From positions 1-14,915 of the forward strand of contig DATIBC010000075.1 in assembly GCA_035457725.1 (NCBI GenBank): a stretch of 14,915 bases of DNA, read 5' to 3'. The notes under the pieces were generated by a model. That model saw only the letters and a list, made by a program, of their open reading frames with translations. It was not told where the DNA came from and did not search any database. The position numbers were made by a program, and so were the translations under genes. Positions 7,060 through 14,044 of this stretch are shown here, piece by piece; position 1 is the stretch's first letter, and each line of letters starts with the position of its first letter. This DNA is from DATFES01 sp035457725 (GTDB lineage: Bacteria; Pseudomonadota; Alphaproteobacteria; CACIAM-22H2).

Positions 7060-7085
7060 TATCGGCCGACGCCGCTTCGGCCGGG

Positions 7086-7115
7086 TGATCCACGCGCCGG
7101 AATCGACCGTAATAT
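7086..7115 (+). promoter_or_regulatory. RpoE/ChrR-type (singlet-oxygen ECF sigma) promoter candidate before the photolyase
   Basis: TGATCC (7086-7091), 18 bases, then TAATAT (7110-7115). From memory, Rhodobacter sphaeroides sigmaE promoters carry a TGATCC-like -35, about 18 bases of spacing and a TA-rich -10, and that regulon includes photolyase and CFA-synthase-like genes. The element is 65 bases before the photolyase ATG. I saw no other TGATCC with such spacing to a TA-rich box in the window's gene gaps. Confidence 0.55.
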
Positions 7116-7179
7116 CCCTCGAACTTGTTGGCGGGCCCGTCCGGGCGCCGCGCCACCGCCTTCGCGCCGTTCGAGGTCC

Positions 7180-8649
7180 ATGCCGCACATCATCCCGCCC
7201 GAAGCGAAATCGGCCGCGCCACCCGCCGTCGTCTGGTTTCGCAACGATTTGAGACTCACCGACAATCCGGCGCTTCGTGCCGCGGCGGCCAGCCGGCGAA
7301 GGCTCGTGCCGATATTCATTCTTGACGACGCGGCGGGAGGCAAATGGGGCCCCGGGGGCGCCTCGCGATGGTGGCTGCACCACAGCCTGACGGCGCTCGG
7401 CGATGATCTTGCGGCACGCGGAGCGCCGCTCGTTTTACGGCGCGGATGCGCCGCCGATGTTTTGGCGGCGCTGATCGGCGAAACGGGCGCCAGCGCGGTA
7501 TTCTGGAATCGCCGCTACGAACCGCACGCATCGGCGCGCGACGCCGCAATCGAGGCGCGGCTCGTCTCGCGCGGAGTCACCGTGGAGACGTTCGACGCGG
7601 CACTCCTCCACGAGCCCGGGACAATCGCCGATCGATCGGGCGCGCCGCATCGCGTCTTCACGCAGTTCTGGCGCGCGTGTCGGACCGTCGCCGAACCTCC
7701 GCGGCCCCATCCCGCGCCGCTTCGGCTGACGGGCCTTGCCACGGCGCCCGGCGGCGAGCGGTTGGCGGATTGGCGCCTTCTGCCGACGGCGCCCGATTGG
7801 GCCGGCGGCCTGCGAAGGATATGGCGACCCGGCGAAGCGGGAGCGATGGCCCGCCTCGACGCCTTCCTGTCGTCGGCGATCACCGGTTACGATCGGACCC
7901 GCGATCGGCCCGGCCGCGATGCGACGTCGCGGCTCTCGCCGCACTTGCATTGGGGCGAGATCGGTCCGCGCCAGATCTGGCATGCTGTCCGCGCGTCGGC
8001 GGGCGATGGCGGGGGCGCCGAACGATTCTTGACCGAGCTCGGTTGGCGGGAATTCAGCCATCATTTGCTCCATCACGCGCCGGATATGCCCGAGCAGCCG
8101 CTGCGCCGCGAATTCGCCCGCTTCCCCTGGCGGCGCGCCGATGCGCACCTGCGGGCCTGGCGCCGCGGCCACACCGGCTATCCGATCGTCGACGCCGGAA
8201 TGCGCGAATTGTGGACCACCGGTTGGATGCACAACCGCGCGCGCATGATCGCTGCGTCGTTCCTGGTCAAGGACCTCCTGGTTCCTTGGCAAGACGGCGC
8301 CGCATGGTTTTGGGATACGTTGGTCGACGCCGATCTCGCCAACAATTCGGCGAATTGGCAATGGATCGCCGGCTGCGGCGCGGATGCCGCGCCTTACTTC
8401 CGGATTTTCAACCCGGTTCTGCAAGGCGAGAAGTTCGACCCCGACGGCGACTATGTCCGGCGCTTCGTTCCCGAACTCGCGCGCCTGCCCGCCGCTTGGA
8501 TCCACAAGCCATGGCAGGCACCGGGCTCGGTTCTCGACGCCGCCGACGTGCGGCTCGGCCAAACTTATCCTCGGCCGATCGTCGACCACGGCGCGGCCCG
8601 CGTGCGGGCGCTTGCGGCGTTCGCCGCGATCAAGCGCTACGCCTCGTGA
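7180..8649 (+). CDS. phrB: Deoxyribodipyrimidine photolyase, class I CPD type
   Basis: A 489-aa flavoprotein that uses blue/near-UV light to split cyclobutane pyrimidine dimers in DNA. Seen: antenna-domain start VVWFRNDLRLTDNPALRAA; ISYRLSPHLxxG-type motif as TSRLSPHLHWGEIGPRQIW, an FAD contact; and the hallmark C-terminal FAD/DNA block TGYPIVDAGMRELWTTGWMHNRARM through WFWDTLVDADLANNSANWQW and APYFRIFNPVLQGEKFDPDG. Length is normal (about 470-490 aa). It may be closer to a cryptochrome/photolyase subclass, but the motifs favour a true CPD photolyase. GAGG at 7173-7176 is only three bases from the ATG, a short spacing. The TGA overlaps the next gene's GTG (GTGA), so it heads a coupled operon with lipid-modification genes. 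Confidence 0.95.
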   Translation: MPHIIPPEAKSAAPPAVVWFRNDLRLTDNPALRAAAASRRRLVPIFILDDAAGGKWGPGGASRWWLHHSLTALGDDLAARGAPLVLRRGCAADVLAALIGETGASAVFWNRRYEPHASARDAAIEARLVSRGVTVETFDAALLHEPGTIADRSGAPHRVFTQFWRACRTVAEPPRPHPAPLRLTGLATAPGGERLADWRLLPTAPDWAGGLRRIWRPGEAGAMARLDAFLSSAITGYDRTRDRPGRDATSRLSPHLHWGEIGPRQIWHAVRASAGDGGGAERFLTELGWREFSHHLLHHAPDMPEQPLRREFARFPWRRADAHLRAWRRGHTGYPIVDAGMRELWTTGWMHNRARMIAASFLVKDLLVPWQDGAAWFWDTLVDADLANNSANWQWIAGCGADAAPYFRIFNPVLQGEKFDPDGDYVRRFVPELARLPAAWIHKPWQAPGSVLDAADVRLGQTYPRPIVDHGAARVRALAAFAAIKRYAS

Positions 8650-10049
8650 GCGCCGTCTCCAATGTTCTGCCGTTCGCGCGCGCGAGGGCATCGGGACGGC
8701 CCCGCGACATCGCCGTGATCGGCGCCGGAATCGCCGGGCTCGGCGCGGCATGGCTGCTGGCTGGCCGACACCGAGTGACGCTCTACGAGCGCGATGCCCG
8801 GCTCGGCGGACACGCCAATACGGTGGTGACGACGTGGGGCAGCCGGCGCATCCCGGTCGATACGGGATTCATCGTCTACAACGAGTACAACTATCCAAAC
8901 TTCGTGCGCCTCTTCGCCGAGATCGGCGCCGCGAGCCAACCCAGCTCGATGTCCTTCGCCGTCAGTCTCGACGGCGGCCAACTCGAATATTCGGGCAGCG
9001 ACTGGCTCGGCCTGTTCGCGCAGCCGGTCAACCTGTTTCGTCGTCGCTATTGGCGGATGCTGGCCGATACGGTGCGATTCTTCCGCGAAGCGCCGCGGTT
9101 GCTCGACAGCGCCGACGATCCCTCGCTTGGCGAGTACTTCGCCCACCGCGGCTACTCGCATGCCTTCCTTTACGATCATCTGCTGCCGATGGGGGCCGCG
9201 ATCTGGTCGGCGCCGGTCGGCGTCATGCTGCAGTTCCCGGCCCGCAGTTTCGTGCAGTTCTTCAAGAATCATGGTCTCCTGCGGCTCGGCGGTCGGCCGC
9301 AATGGCGCACCGTGCGTGGAGGCGCGCAGGAATACGTCAAGCGACTCGCCGCCGCGACGCCGGCCGAGTGGCGCATCGGCGTCGCGGCGATTCGCGTCGC
9401 ACCGCAATCGGCGGGGGGAGTCGTCGTTCTCGATTCGAGAGGGATAGAGCGCCGCTTCGACGCCGTCATCATCGCCGCCCACGCCGACGCGGCGCTCGCT
9501 ATGCTCGGCGCGCCGACGGCGGACGAGCGGCGCGTGCTCGGCGCGTTCCGCTACCAGACCAATCACGCGGTGCTTCACAGCGACGCGCGCCTGATGCCGA
9601 CGCGACGACACGCCTGGGCAAGCTGGAATTATCTCGCCGAGCGCACGCGTCGGCATGATGACGAGGCGCCGATGCAGGTCTCGGTGACGTACTGGATGAA
9701 CCGGCTGCAAAACCTCGATCCGCAATGTCCTTTGTTCGTGTCGCTAAATCCCTTGCGCGCGCCGGCGCCGCATCTCACGCACGCCGCCTTCGATTATCGT
9801 CATCCGGTCTTCGACCATGGCGCAATGCGCGCGCAGCGCGACTTGCCGATGATCCAGGGACGTCGCGACGTTTGGTTCTGCGGCAGCTATTGCGGTTTCG
9901 GATTTCACGAGGATGCCTTGGCCTCCGGGCTGGCGGCGGCCGAGGCCTTCGGCATCCGGCGGCCATGGCTTGAACGATCGTACGAAGCCCCTACCGTCGG
10001 CGCCGTACCGGACTTGCCCGGCCGCGCCGCGGCGGTGTCGGGCGACTGA
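8646..10049 (+). CDS. FAD-dependent amine-oxidase-like oxidoreductase (COG2907 type), lipid-modification operon
   Basis: A 467-aa flavoprotein. Seen: GAGIAG dinucleotide-binding motif at residues 26-31 with YERDARLGGHANTV as the second FAD-contact strand, and a C-terminal FAD motif WFCGSYCGFGFHEDALASGL. The middle (DTGFIVYNEYNYPNFVRLFA, PVNLFRRRYWRMLADTVRFF, FKNHGLLRLGGRPQWRTVRG) is characteristic of the oxidoreductase found beside DUF1365 and CFA synthase in many proteobacteria (family knowledge). The substrate is not established by the sequence; an unsaturated or methylated phospholipid acyl chain is a reasonable guess, by analogy with flavoproteins needed for furan fatty acids in Rhodobacter. 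The GTG start at 8646 overlaps the photolyase stop. The frame remains open leftwards across the photolyase gene, but that part is an unused frame. Confidence 0.88.
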   Translation: MSAVSNVLPFARARASGRPRDIAVIGAGIAGLGAAWLLAGRHRVTLYERDARLGGHANTVVTTWGSRRIPVDTGFIVYNEYNYPNFVRLFAEIGAASQPSSMSFAVSLDGGQLEYSGSDWLGLFAQPVNLFRRRYWRMLADTVRFFREAPRLLDSADDPSLGEYFAHRGYSHAFLYDHLLPMGAAIWSAPVGVMLQFPARSFVQFFKNHGLLRLGGRPQWRTVRGGAQEYVKRLAAATPAEWRIGVAAIRVAPQSAGGVVVLDSRGIERRFDAVIIAAHADAALAMLGAPTADERRVLGAFRYQTNHAVLHSDARLMPTRRHAWASWNYLAERTRRHDDEAPMQVSVTYWMNRLQNLDPQCPLFVSLNPLRAPAPHLTHAAFDYRHPVFDHGAMRAQRDLPMIQGRRDVWFCGSYCGFGFHEDALASGLAAAEAFGIRRPWLERSYEAPTVGAVPDLPGRAAAVSGD

Positions 10050-10066
10050 GCGCGGGGGCGAGGACG

Positions 10067-10837
10067 ATGCCGCGATCGTGTCTCTATCTCGGCGAGGTCA
10101 TGCATCAGCGGCTGCGGCCGGTGCGACATCGCTTCGTGTACCGCGTCTTCTCGCTGCTGATCGACCTTGACGAGATGCCGGCCCTCGATAAACGGTTGCG
10201 TTTGTTCGCCCACAACCGTTTCGGCTTGGCGGCACTGCATGATCGCGACCATGGTTTACGCAACGGCGCGCCGCTGCGGCCGTGGGTCGAGGCGCAGTTG
10301 GCGCAGCATGGAATCGAGCTCGACGGCGGCCGGATATTTCTACTGGCGATGCCGCGGGTGCTTGGCTACGGCTTCAACCCGCTGTCGATTTACTGGTGTT
10401 ATGGCCCCGAGCGCCGGCTTCGCGCGGTCGTTTACGAAGTGAAGAATACGTTCGGCGAGCAGCACGTCTATCTCTGGCCGGCGGAGCGAGCGCGCAAGGC
10501 AGATTCACCCATCATCCATAGCGCCGCGAAAACCTTTTATGTCTCGCCGTTCATCGGCATGCGGGCGAAATACAAATTCCGCGTCTTCGAACCCGAGGGG
10601 CGTCTTGCCGTGGTCATCCGCGAGCGCGACGAGGCCGGAAACGACATCTTGCTCGCCACGCACCGGGCGCGGCGCGAGGAGCTGAGCGACGCCCAATTGC
10701 TGCGCGCCTGCTTGACGCTGCCCTTCGTGACATTGAAAGTTATGGCGGGGATACACTGGGAGGCGCTCAAGCTCTGGCTCAAGGGCGCCCGATATCATCG
10801 TCGGCCGACGCCGCCGACGGGGGAGGCTATCTTATGA
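10067..10837 (+). CDS. DUF1365 family protein
   Basis: A 256-aa member of DUF1365, whose biochemical role is not known to me. Seen: CLYLGEVMHQRLRPVRHRFVYRVF start; LFAHNRFGLAALHDRDHG; the highly conserved core LAMPRVLGYGFNPLSIYWCY; EVKNTFGEQHVY; KTFYVSPFIGMRAKYKFRV; and a C-terminal stretch LPFVTLKVMAGIHWEALKLW that may be amphipathic and membrane-associated. It starts 17 bases after the FAD oxidoreductase stop with GAGG before the ATG, and its TGA overlaps the ATG of the methyltransferase (ATGA). The fixed neighbourhood implies that it acts with the oxidoreductase and methyltransferase on membrane lipid, perhaps presenting or binding the acyl chain (inference). Confidence 0.88.
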   Translation: MPRSCLYLGEVMHQRLRPVRHRFVYRVFSLLIDLDEMPALDKRLRLFAHNRFGLAALHDRDHGLRNGAPLRPWVEAQLAQHGIELDGGRIFLLAMPRVLGYGFNPLSIYWCYGPERRLRAVVYEVKNTFGEQHVYLWPAERARKADSPIIHSAAKTFYVSPFIGMRAKYKFRVFEPEGRLAVVIRERDEAGNDILLATHRARREELSDAQLLRACLTLPFVTLKVMAGIHWEALKLWLKGARYHRRPTPPTGEAIL

Positions 10838-12051
10838 GCATCGAAACGAACGGCTGCGATGCCCGGCACCCAGAGCCCCCGCCGCGCGGCTTCGGCTTGT
10901 TGCTGCGGGCGGCAAGCGGGTTGCGTTACGGAACGCTGTCGATCGTCGCTCCCGGCGGCGACACCCACGTCGTCGCGGGGTGCGAGTCGGGGCCCCACGC
11001 GCGCCTGATCGTCAAACGCGCTCGGGCGGCTTGGCGGTTCATCGTCGGTGGGGCCGTCGGGTTCGCCGAATCATACATGGACGGCGATTGGGAAACCCCC
11101 GATCTCCCGGCCCTGCTGACGCTCGCTGCGATGAATGACGAAGCGTTGCTGGAACGATACTACGGCCTGCGGTGGGCGGCGGCGTTGCGGCGGCTGTGGC
11201 ACGTCGGCCGTGCCAACACGCGCGCCGGCAGCCGGCGCAACATCGCCTATCACTACGATCTGGGCAACGCGTTCTACGAGCGCTGGCTCGACGGCAGCAT
11301 GACATACTCATCGGCCGTGTTCGCGCGCGAAGACGAAACGCTGGCCGAAGCGCAAGCGAACAAATATCGCCGCGTCGCCGAAAAGCTCGAAATCGCGCCG
11401 GGGGCCAGCGTGCTCGAGATCGGTTGCGGCTGGGGCGGCTTCGCGCGGCTTATCGCCCGCGAGTTCGGCGCCCGCGTGACGGCGATCACGGTCTCGCGCC
11501 AGCAATGCGATTACGCGCGCAAACGCGCCCACGAAGATGGCCTCGCCGATCGCATCGACGTGCGCCTCGTCGATTACCGTGATGTCGAGGGAAGATTCGA
11601 TCGCGTCGCCTCGATCGAGATGTTGGAGGCGGTCGGCGAGCGGTATTGGCCGGTCTTCTTCGCCAAGCTGCGCGACAATCTCAATGACGGCGGGCGCGCG
11701 GCGCTGCAGGTCATCACCATCGCCGATCGTTGGTTCGACAGTTACCGGCGAAGCGTCGATTTCATTCAGCGCTATATCTTTCCGGGCGGCATGCTGCCAT
11801 CGCCCACAGCGTTGCGTCGCCTCGCCGAGCAGGCCGGCCTTACCGTCGCTCGCGAAGAATTTTTCGGGCCCCACTACGCGCGCACATTGGCCGAATGGCA
11901 GCGCCGCTTCCAAGCCGCGTGGCCGGAGCTGAGCCCGATGGGGTTCGATCGCCGTTTCAAGCGGATGTGGGAGTACTACCTGGCCTATTGCGAGGCCGGA
12001 TTTCGCGCCGGATCGATCGATGTGACGCAGGTGGCGCTTGTCCGTCGCTGA
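10834..12051 (+). CDS. cfa: Cyclopropane-fatty-acyl-phospholipid synthase-like SAM methyltransferase
   Basis: A 405-aa enzyme of the CFA synthase/mycolic-acid cyclopropane synthase family. It transfers a methyl group from S-adenosylmethionine to the double bond of phospholipid acyl chains, giving a cyclopropane or, in relatives, a branched methyl product. Seen: N-terminal lipid-binding-type domain (FAESYMDGDWETPDLPALLTLA); acyl/bicarbonate-site region NIAYHYDLGNAFYERWLDGS then MTYSSAVF; SAM motif VLEIGCGWGG from residue 193; SIEMLEAVGERYW, where E. coli Cfa has FEHVG; VDFIQRYIFPGGMLPS; and YYLAYCEAGFRAG, matching the family's conserved C-terminal Cys. The EAVG variant is typical of the copy linked to the FAD oxidoreductase, so the product may not be a plain cyclopropane. 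ATG overlaps the DUF1365 stop. No terminator is seen before the convergent gene 20 bases downstream. Confidence 0.9.
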   Translation: MSIETNGCDARHPEPPPRGFGLLLRAASGLRYGTLSIVAPGGDTHVVAGCESGPHARLIVKRARAAWRFIVGGAVGFAESYMDGDWETPDLPALLTLAAMNDEALLERYYGLRWAAALRRLWHVGRANTRAGSRRNIAYHYDLGNAFYERWLDGSMTYSSAVFAREDETLAEAQANKYRRVAEKLEIAPGASVLEIGCGWGGFARLIAREFGARVTAITVSRQQCDYARKRAHEDGLADRIDVRLVDYRDVEGRFDRVASIEMLEAVGERYWPVFFAKLRDNLNDGGRAALQVITIADRWFDSYRRSVDFIQRYIFPGGMLPSPTALRRLAEQAGLTVAREEFFGPHYARTLAEWQRRFQAAWPELSPMGFDRRFKRMWEYYLAYCEAGFRAGSIDVTQVALVRR

Positions 12052-12071
12052 ACGGACACCAGCGCCGTTCT

Positions 12072-12542
12072 TCATTCTCCTCGTTCGCGGCCTGCCGACG
12101 CCCGCCACCTCGCCGCCAGAACCCGCTTGATCAGGCGCAGTACCGCGCCAATCGCCGGCAGCCGCTCGAAGAACTGCTCCGAGGCGTCCCAATGATCGAT
12201 GTGTTCGATCACCCGCTCGTTGCCGTCAAAGCGCACCGAGCTCATTCCTTCGAACGTCCAGCCCGACCGCAGGCCGTCGGGAATGATCGTGCATCGCCAC
12301 AGTAAATATCCGGCGCCAGCCTCGCCGGTCGCCCGATCGATCACTTCGAAGCGCGCCGTGCCGTGACGATACATCGATGAAATCGCGGCGATCATCGGCT
12401 CGACGCCGCGCAGGTCGTTGAAGGGATCCTTGAAGCGCACATCGGGGGCCGCGAGGTCACGCAAGAAAACGACGCGCGCCGGCGTCAACGTTTCGAAGAA
12501 ACGCGCGTAGGCCGCAAGCGCTTCCGCATGTTGGTCGGTCAT
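12072..12542 (-). CDS. SnoaL / NTF2-like cone-barrel protein
   Basis: A 156-aa protein with the SnoaL/NTF2-like fold pattern: N-terminal helix AEALAAYARFFETLTPARVV, VRFKDPFNDLRGVEPMIAAI, then strands YLLWRCTIIP, WTFEGMSSVRFDGNERVIEH and IDHWDASEQFFERLP. The F-x-D-P...G...I and 'G-S-x-x-x-F-D...I-x-H-I-D-x-W' signatures are those of nuclear-transport-factor-2-like proteins found with the CFA/oxidoreductase cluster. No signal peptide. Such proteins are small-molecule isomerases, hydrolases or binding proteins; the substrate here is unknown. Its ATG overlaps the upstream dehydrogenase stop (ATGA), so the two are co-translated. It converges on the CFA-like gene with 20 bases between stop codons. 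Confidence 0.8.
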   Translation of the reverse strand: MTDQHAEALAAYARFFETLTPARVVFLRDLAAPDVRFKDPFNDLRGVEPMIAAISSMYRHGTARFEVIDRATGEAGAGYLLWRCTIIPDGLRSGWTFEGMSSVRFDGNERVIEHIDHWDASEQFFERLPAIGAVLRLIKRVLAARWRASAGRERGE

Positions 12543-13309
12543 TTGTGGAGTCCCGTCGCCCGCTCGACGATGCGGAAATAAAGCGGATAGGGAAGTATAT
12601 TGAGCAGCTTCATCAATAGCGCAAACCGGCGCGGGAAGGCGATCTCGAAGCGGTCGCTTTCGAGGCCGGCGAGGAACCGATCGACCGCCGCCCCGAGTGG
12701 CAGCAAGAAGGGCATCGGGAATGTGTTGCGATCGGTGAGGGGAGTGGCGACGAATCCGGGCGCGACGAGCTGCAGCTTTATGTTCAGCCGGGCGCATTCG
12801 CCGCGCAGTGCCTCGCACATGTTGATGAGCGCCGCCTTGGTCGCGCCATATGCCGCCGCGGTGGGCAGGCCGCCATATCCGGCGATCGATGACACCACGG
12901 CGATATGCCCGTCGCGGCGCCGACGCATCGCGGCGAGCGCCGGTGCCAGGCAGTTCACGATGCCCATCAAATTGATCTCGACGAGTTCGCGAAATCGCGC
13001 CACGTCGAAGTCTTCCGCTGTCATTGGGGTATGCGTGCCGGCGTTGAGAATGGCGAGGCCGATTCCCCCATGCTCGCGTTCGATGCGATCGACCGCGGCT
13101 GCGGCGGCTATGGCGTCGGTGACGTCGAGCGGCAGCGAGACCACCCGACCGCCGCTTTCGTGGGCCAGCGACTCGAGCGCCTCGTGACGGCGCGCCGATG
13201 CGACCACACGACGTCCGCCTTGAGCGAGCTTGAGGGCCAGAGCGTAGCCGATTCCCGCTGACGCTCCGGTGATCCAGACTACCTCTCCGGCTGCCTTGGC
13301 TGCGCTCAT
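12539..13309 (-). CDS. Short-chain dehydrogenase/reductase (classical SDR)
   Basis: A 256-aa NAD(P)-dependent oxidoreductase. Seen: TGASAGIG at residues 14-21; the LDVTD acidic loop at 61-65; NAG at 89-91; Asn113; and the catalytic Ser141-x12-Tyr154-x3-Lys158 (SSIAGYGGLPTAAAYGATK), so the enzyme should be active. The C-terminal tail ILPYPLYFRIVERATGLHK is hydrophobic/amphipathic and could touch membrane. Start: a GTG at 13351 would add 14 residues, but it sits three bases from a TATATA box that looks like the promoter -10. ATG at 13309 is therefore preferred, although no good ribosome site precedes it. It is first in a two-gene unit with the SnoaL-like gene. SDRs of this kind accompany the FAD oxidoreductase/DUF1365/CFA set in many genomes, suggesting a shared lipid substrate (inference). 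Confidence 0.87.
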   Translation of the reverse strand: MSAAKAAGEVVWITGASAGIGYALALKLAQGGRRVVASARRHEALESLAHESGGRVVSLPLDVTDAIAAAAAVDRIEREHGGIGLAILNAGTHTPMTAEDFDVARFRELVEINLMGIVNCLAPALAAMRRRRDGHIAVVSSIAGYGGLPTAAAYGATKAALINMCEALRGECARLNIKLQLVAPGFVATPLTDRNTFPMPFLLPLGAAVDRFLAGLESDRFEIAFPRRFALLMKLLNILPYPLYFRIVERATGLHK

Positions 13310-13353
13310 CGGGACGGTGGCGTTCGGGCGCGCTCGTGGATGGTCCGCCACGA

Positions 13354-13381
13354 TATATAGGTGGCCATGCGCGATGGTCCA
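13354..13381 (-). promoter_or_regulatory. Candidate promoter of the SDR/SnoaL unit
   Basis: On the minus strand TGGACC (13381-13376) is followed after 16 bases by TATATA (13359-13354). It is a sigma70-like match with a poor -35. The -35 also partly resembles the TGATCC box before the photolyase, though the spacing to TATATA differs (16 rather than 18). Confidence 0.4.
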
Positions 13382-13398
13382 GCAGCGCCGCCAGATTT

Positions 13399-13434
13399 GA
13401 CGGCGACGGACCTTGCGCCCTAAGGTCCGCCGTC
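13399..13434. repeat. Long imperfect inverted repeat between the SDR and hupE genes
   Basis: The left arm (13399-13414) reads GACGG-CGA-CGGACCTT. The right arm (13422-13434) is the reverse complement of GACGGCGGACCTT. They form a 13-bp stem with a three-base bulge and a seven-base loop. A weak plus-strand promoter (TTGACG at 13397-13402, TAAGGT at 13421-13426, 18-base spacing) overlaps it, so it could be an operator for the metal-permease gene. Confidence 0.55.
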
Positions 13435-13460
13435 AATCACTCGATTCGGGGGACTGGTCC

Positions 13461-14042
13461 ATGCGCCGATTCGTTTCGGCTTCGCTCTTGATCGCCGCCA
13501 CCATGCTTGACCAACCGGCCGCCGCGCACACCTTCGGCGCTCATGACGCTGGCCTCGCCGCGGGGCTGGCCCACCCGCTCGCGGGGCTCGATCACCTGAT
13601 CGCCATGGTCGCGGTCGGCTTGTGGGCGGGACAGCTCGGCGGGCGCGCGCTGTGGATGGTGCCCAGCGTATTCATCACCGCAATGGTGAGCGGGGCGGTC
13701 GTGGCGGCGGCCGGATTTCCATTGCCGGCGACCGAGTACGGCATCTTCATGTCGCTGATCGTTATCGGCGCGCTGATCGCCGCCATGGCGAAAACGCCGG
13801 CATGGGTAGGCGCGGCTCTGGTCGGCTTGTTTGCGACGTTTCATGGACATGCCCATGGCGGCGAATTGCCCGAAGCGGCGTCGATGCTGGGCTACGCCGC
13901 CGGGTTCGTCGCCGCGACCGGTTTCCTGCACGCGATCGGCATCGCGCTGTTCCGGGCAGCCGCGAGTGCCGCAGGTCTATCGGCTCCGCGGCTGGCCGGC
14001 GGCGCCATTGCGCTCACCGGATTGGCGCTGATCGCGGCGTAA
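13461..14042 (+). CDS. hupE: HupE/UreJ-family metal permease
   Basis: A 193-aa integral inner-membrane protein, probably a secondary nickel/cobalt permease. Seen: cleavable signal peptide ending AAA before His23; the family signature HPLAGLDH at residues 38-45, with H, D and H that bind metal in HupE/UreJ (family knowledge); and about five further hydrophobic segments (IAMVAVGLWA, VPSVFITAMVSGAVVAAA, YGIFMSLIVIGALIAAMA, AALVGLFATFHGHAHGG, MLGYAAGFVAATGFLHAIGIAL, GGAIALTGLALIAA). GGGGGA at 13447-13452 sets the ATG. No hydrogenase or urease gene is near; instead the tail-to-tail neighbour is znuA, so cobalt, nickel or even zinc supply is possible. The inverted repeat upstream may be its operator. 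Confidence 0.88.
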   Translation: MRRFVSASLLIAATMLDQPAAAHTFGAHDAGLAAGLAHPLAGLDHLIAMVAVGLWAGQLGGRALWMVPSVFITAMVSGAVVAAAGFPLPATEYGIFMSLIVIGALIAAMAKTPAWVGAALVGLFATFHGHAHGGELPEAASMLGYAAGFVAATGFLHAIGIALFRAAASAAGLSAPRLAGGAIALTGLALIAA

Positions 14043-14044
14043 TT

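Noticed and set aside
7446..8645. Plus-strand open frame extending the FAD oxidoreductase leftwards to give an 867-aa protein
   Set aside because: The extension is Arg-rich nonsense in an alternate frame of the photolyase gene. The real start is the GTG overlapping the photolyase stop.
7435..8751. 438-codon open frame on the minus strand opposite the photolyase gene
   Set aside because: Its translation is Arg/Pro-rich with no recognisable motif, and it lies opposite a gene with unmistakable photolyase motifs. It is a by-product of high GC content.
8637..9725. 362-codon open frame on the minus strand opposite the FAD oxidoreductase
   Set aside because: No motif, biased composition, and it sits opposite a clearly conserved gene.
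11308..12192. 294-codon minus-strand frame opposite the CFA-like gene
   Set aside because: It overlaps two convincing genes and its translation shows no family features.
12543..13436. Upstream extension of the SnoaL-like frame through the SDR gene
   Set aside because: The translation upstream of MTDQHAE is Arg/Ser-rich and out of frame with the SDR, whose catalytic motifs are intact.
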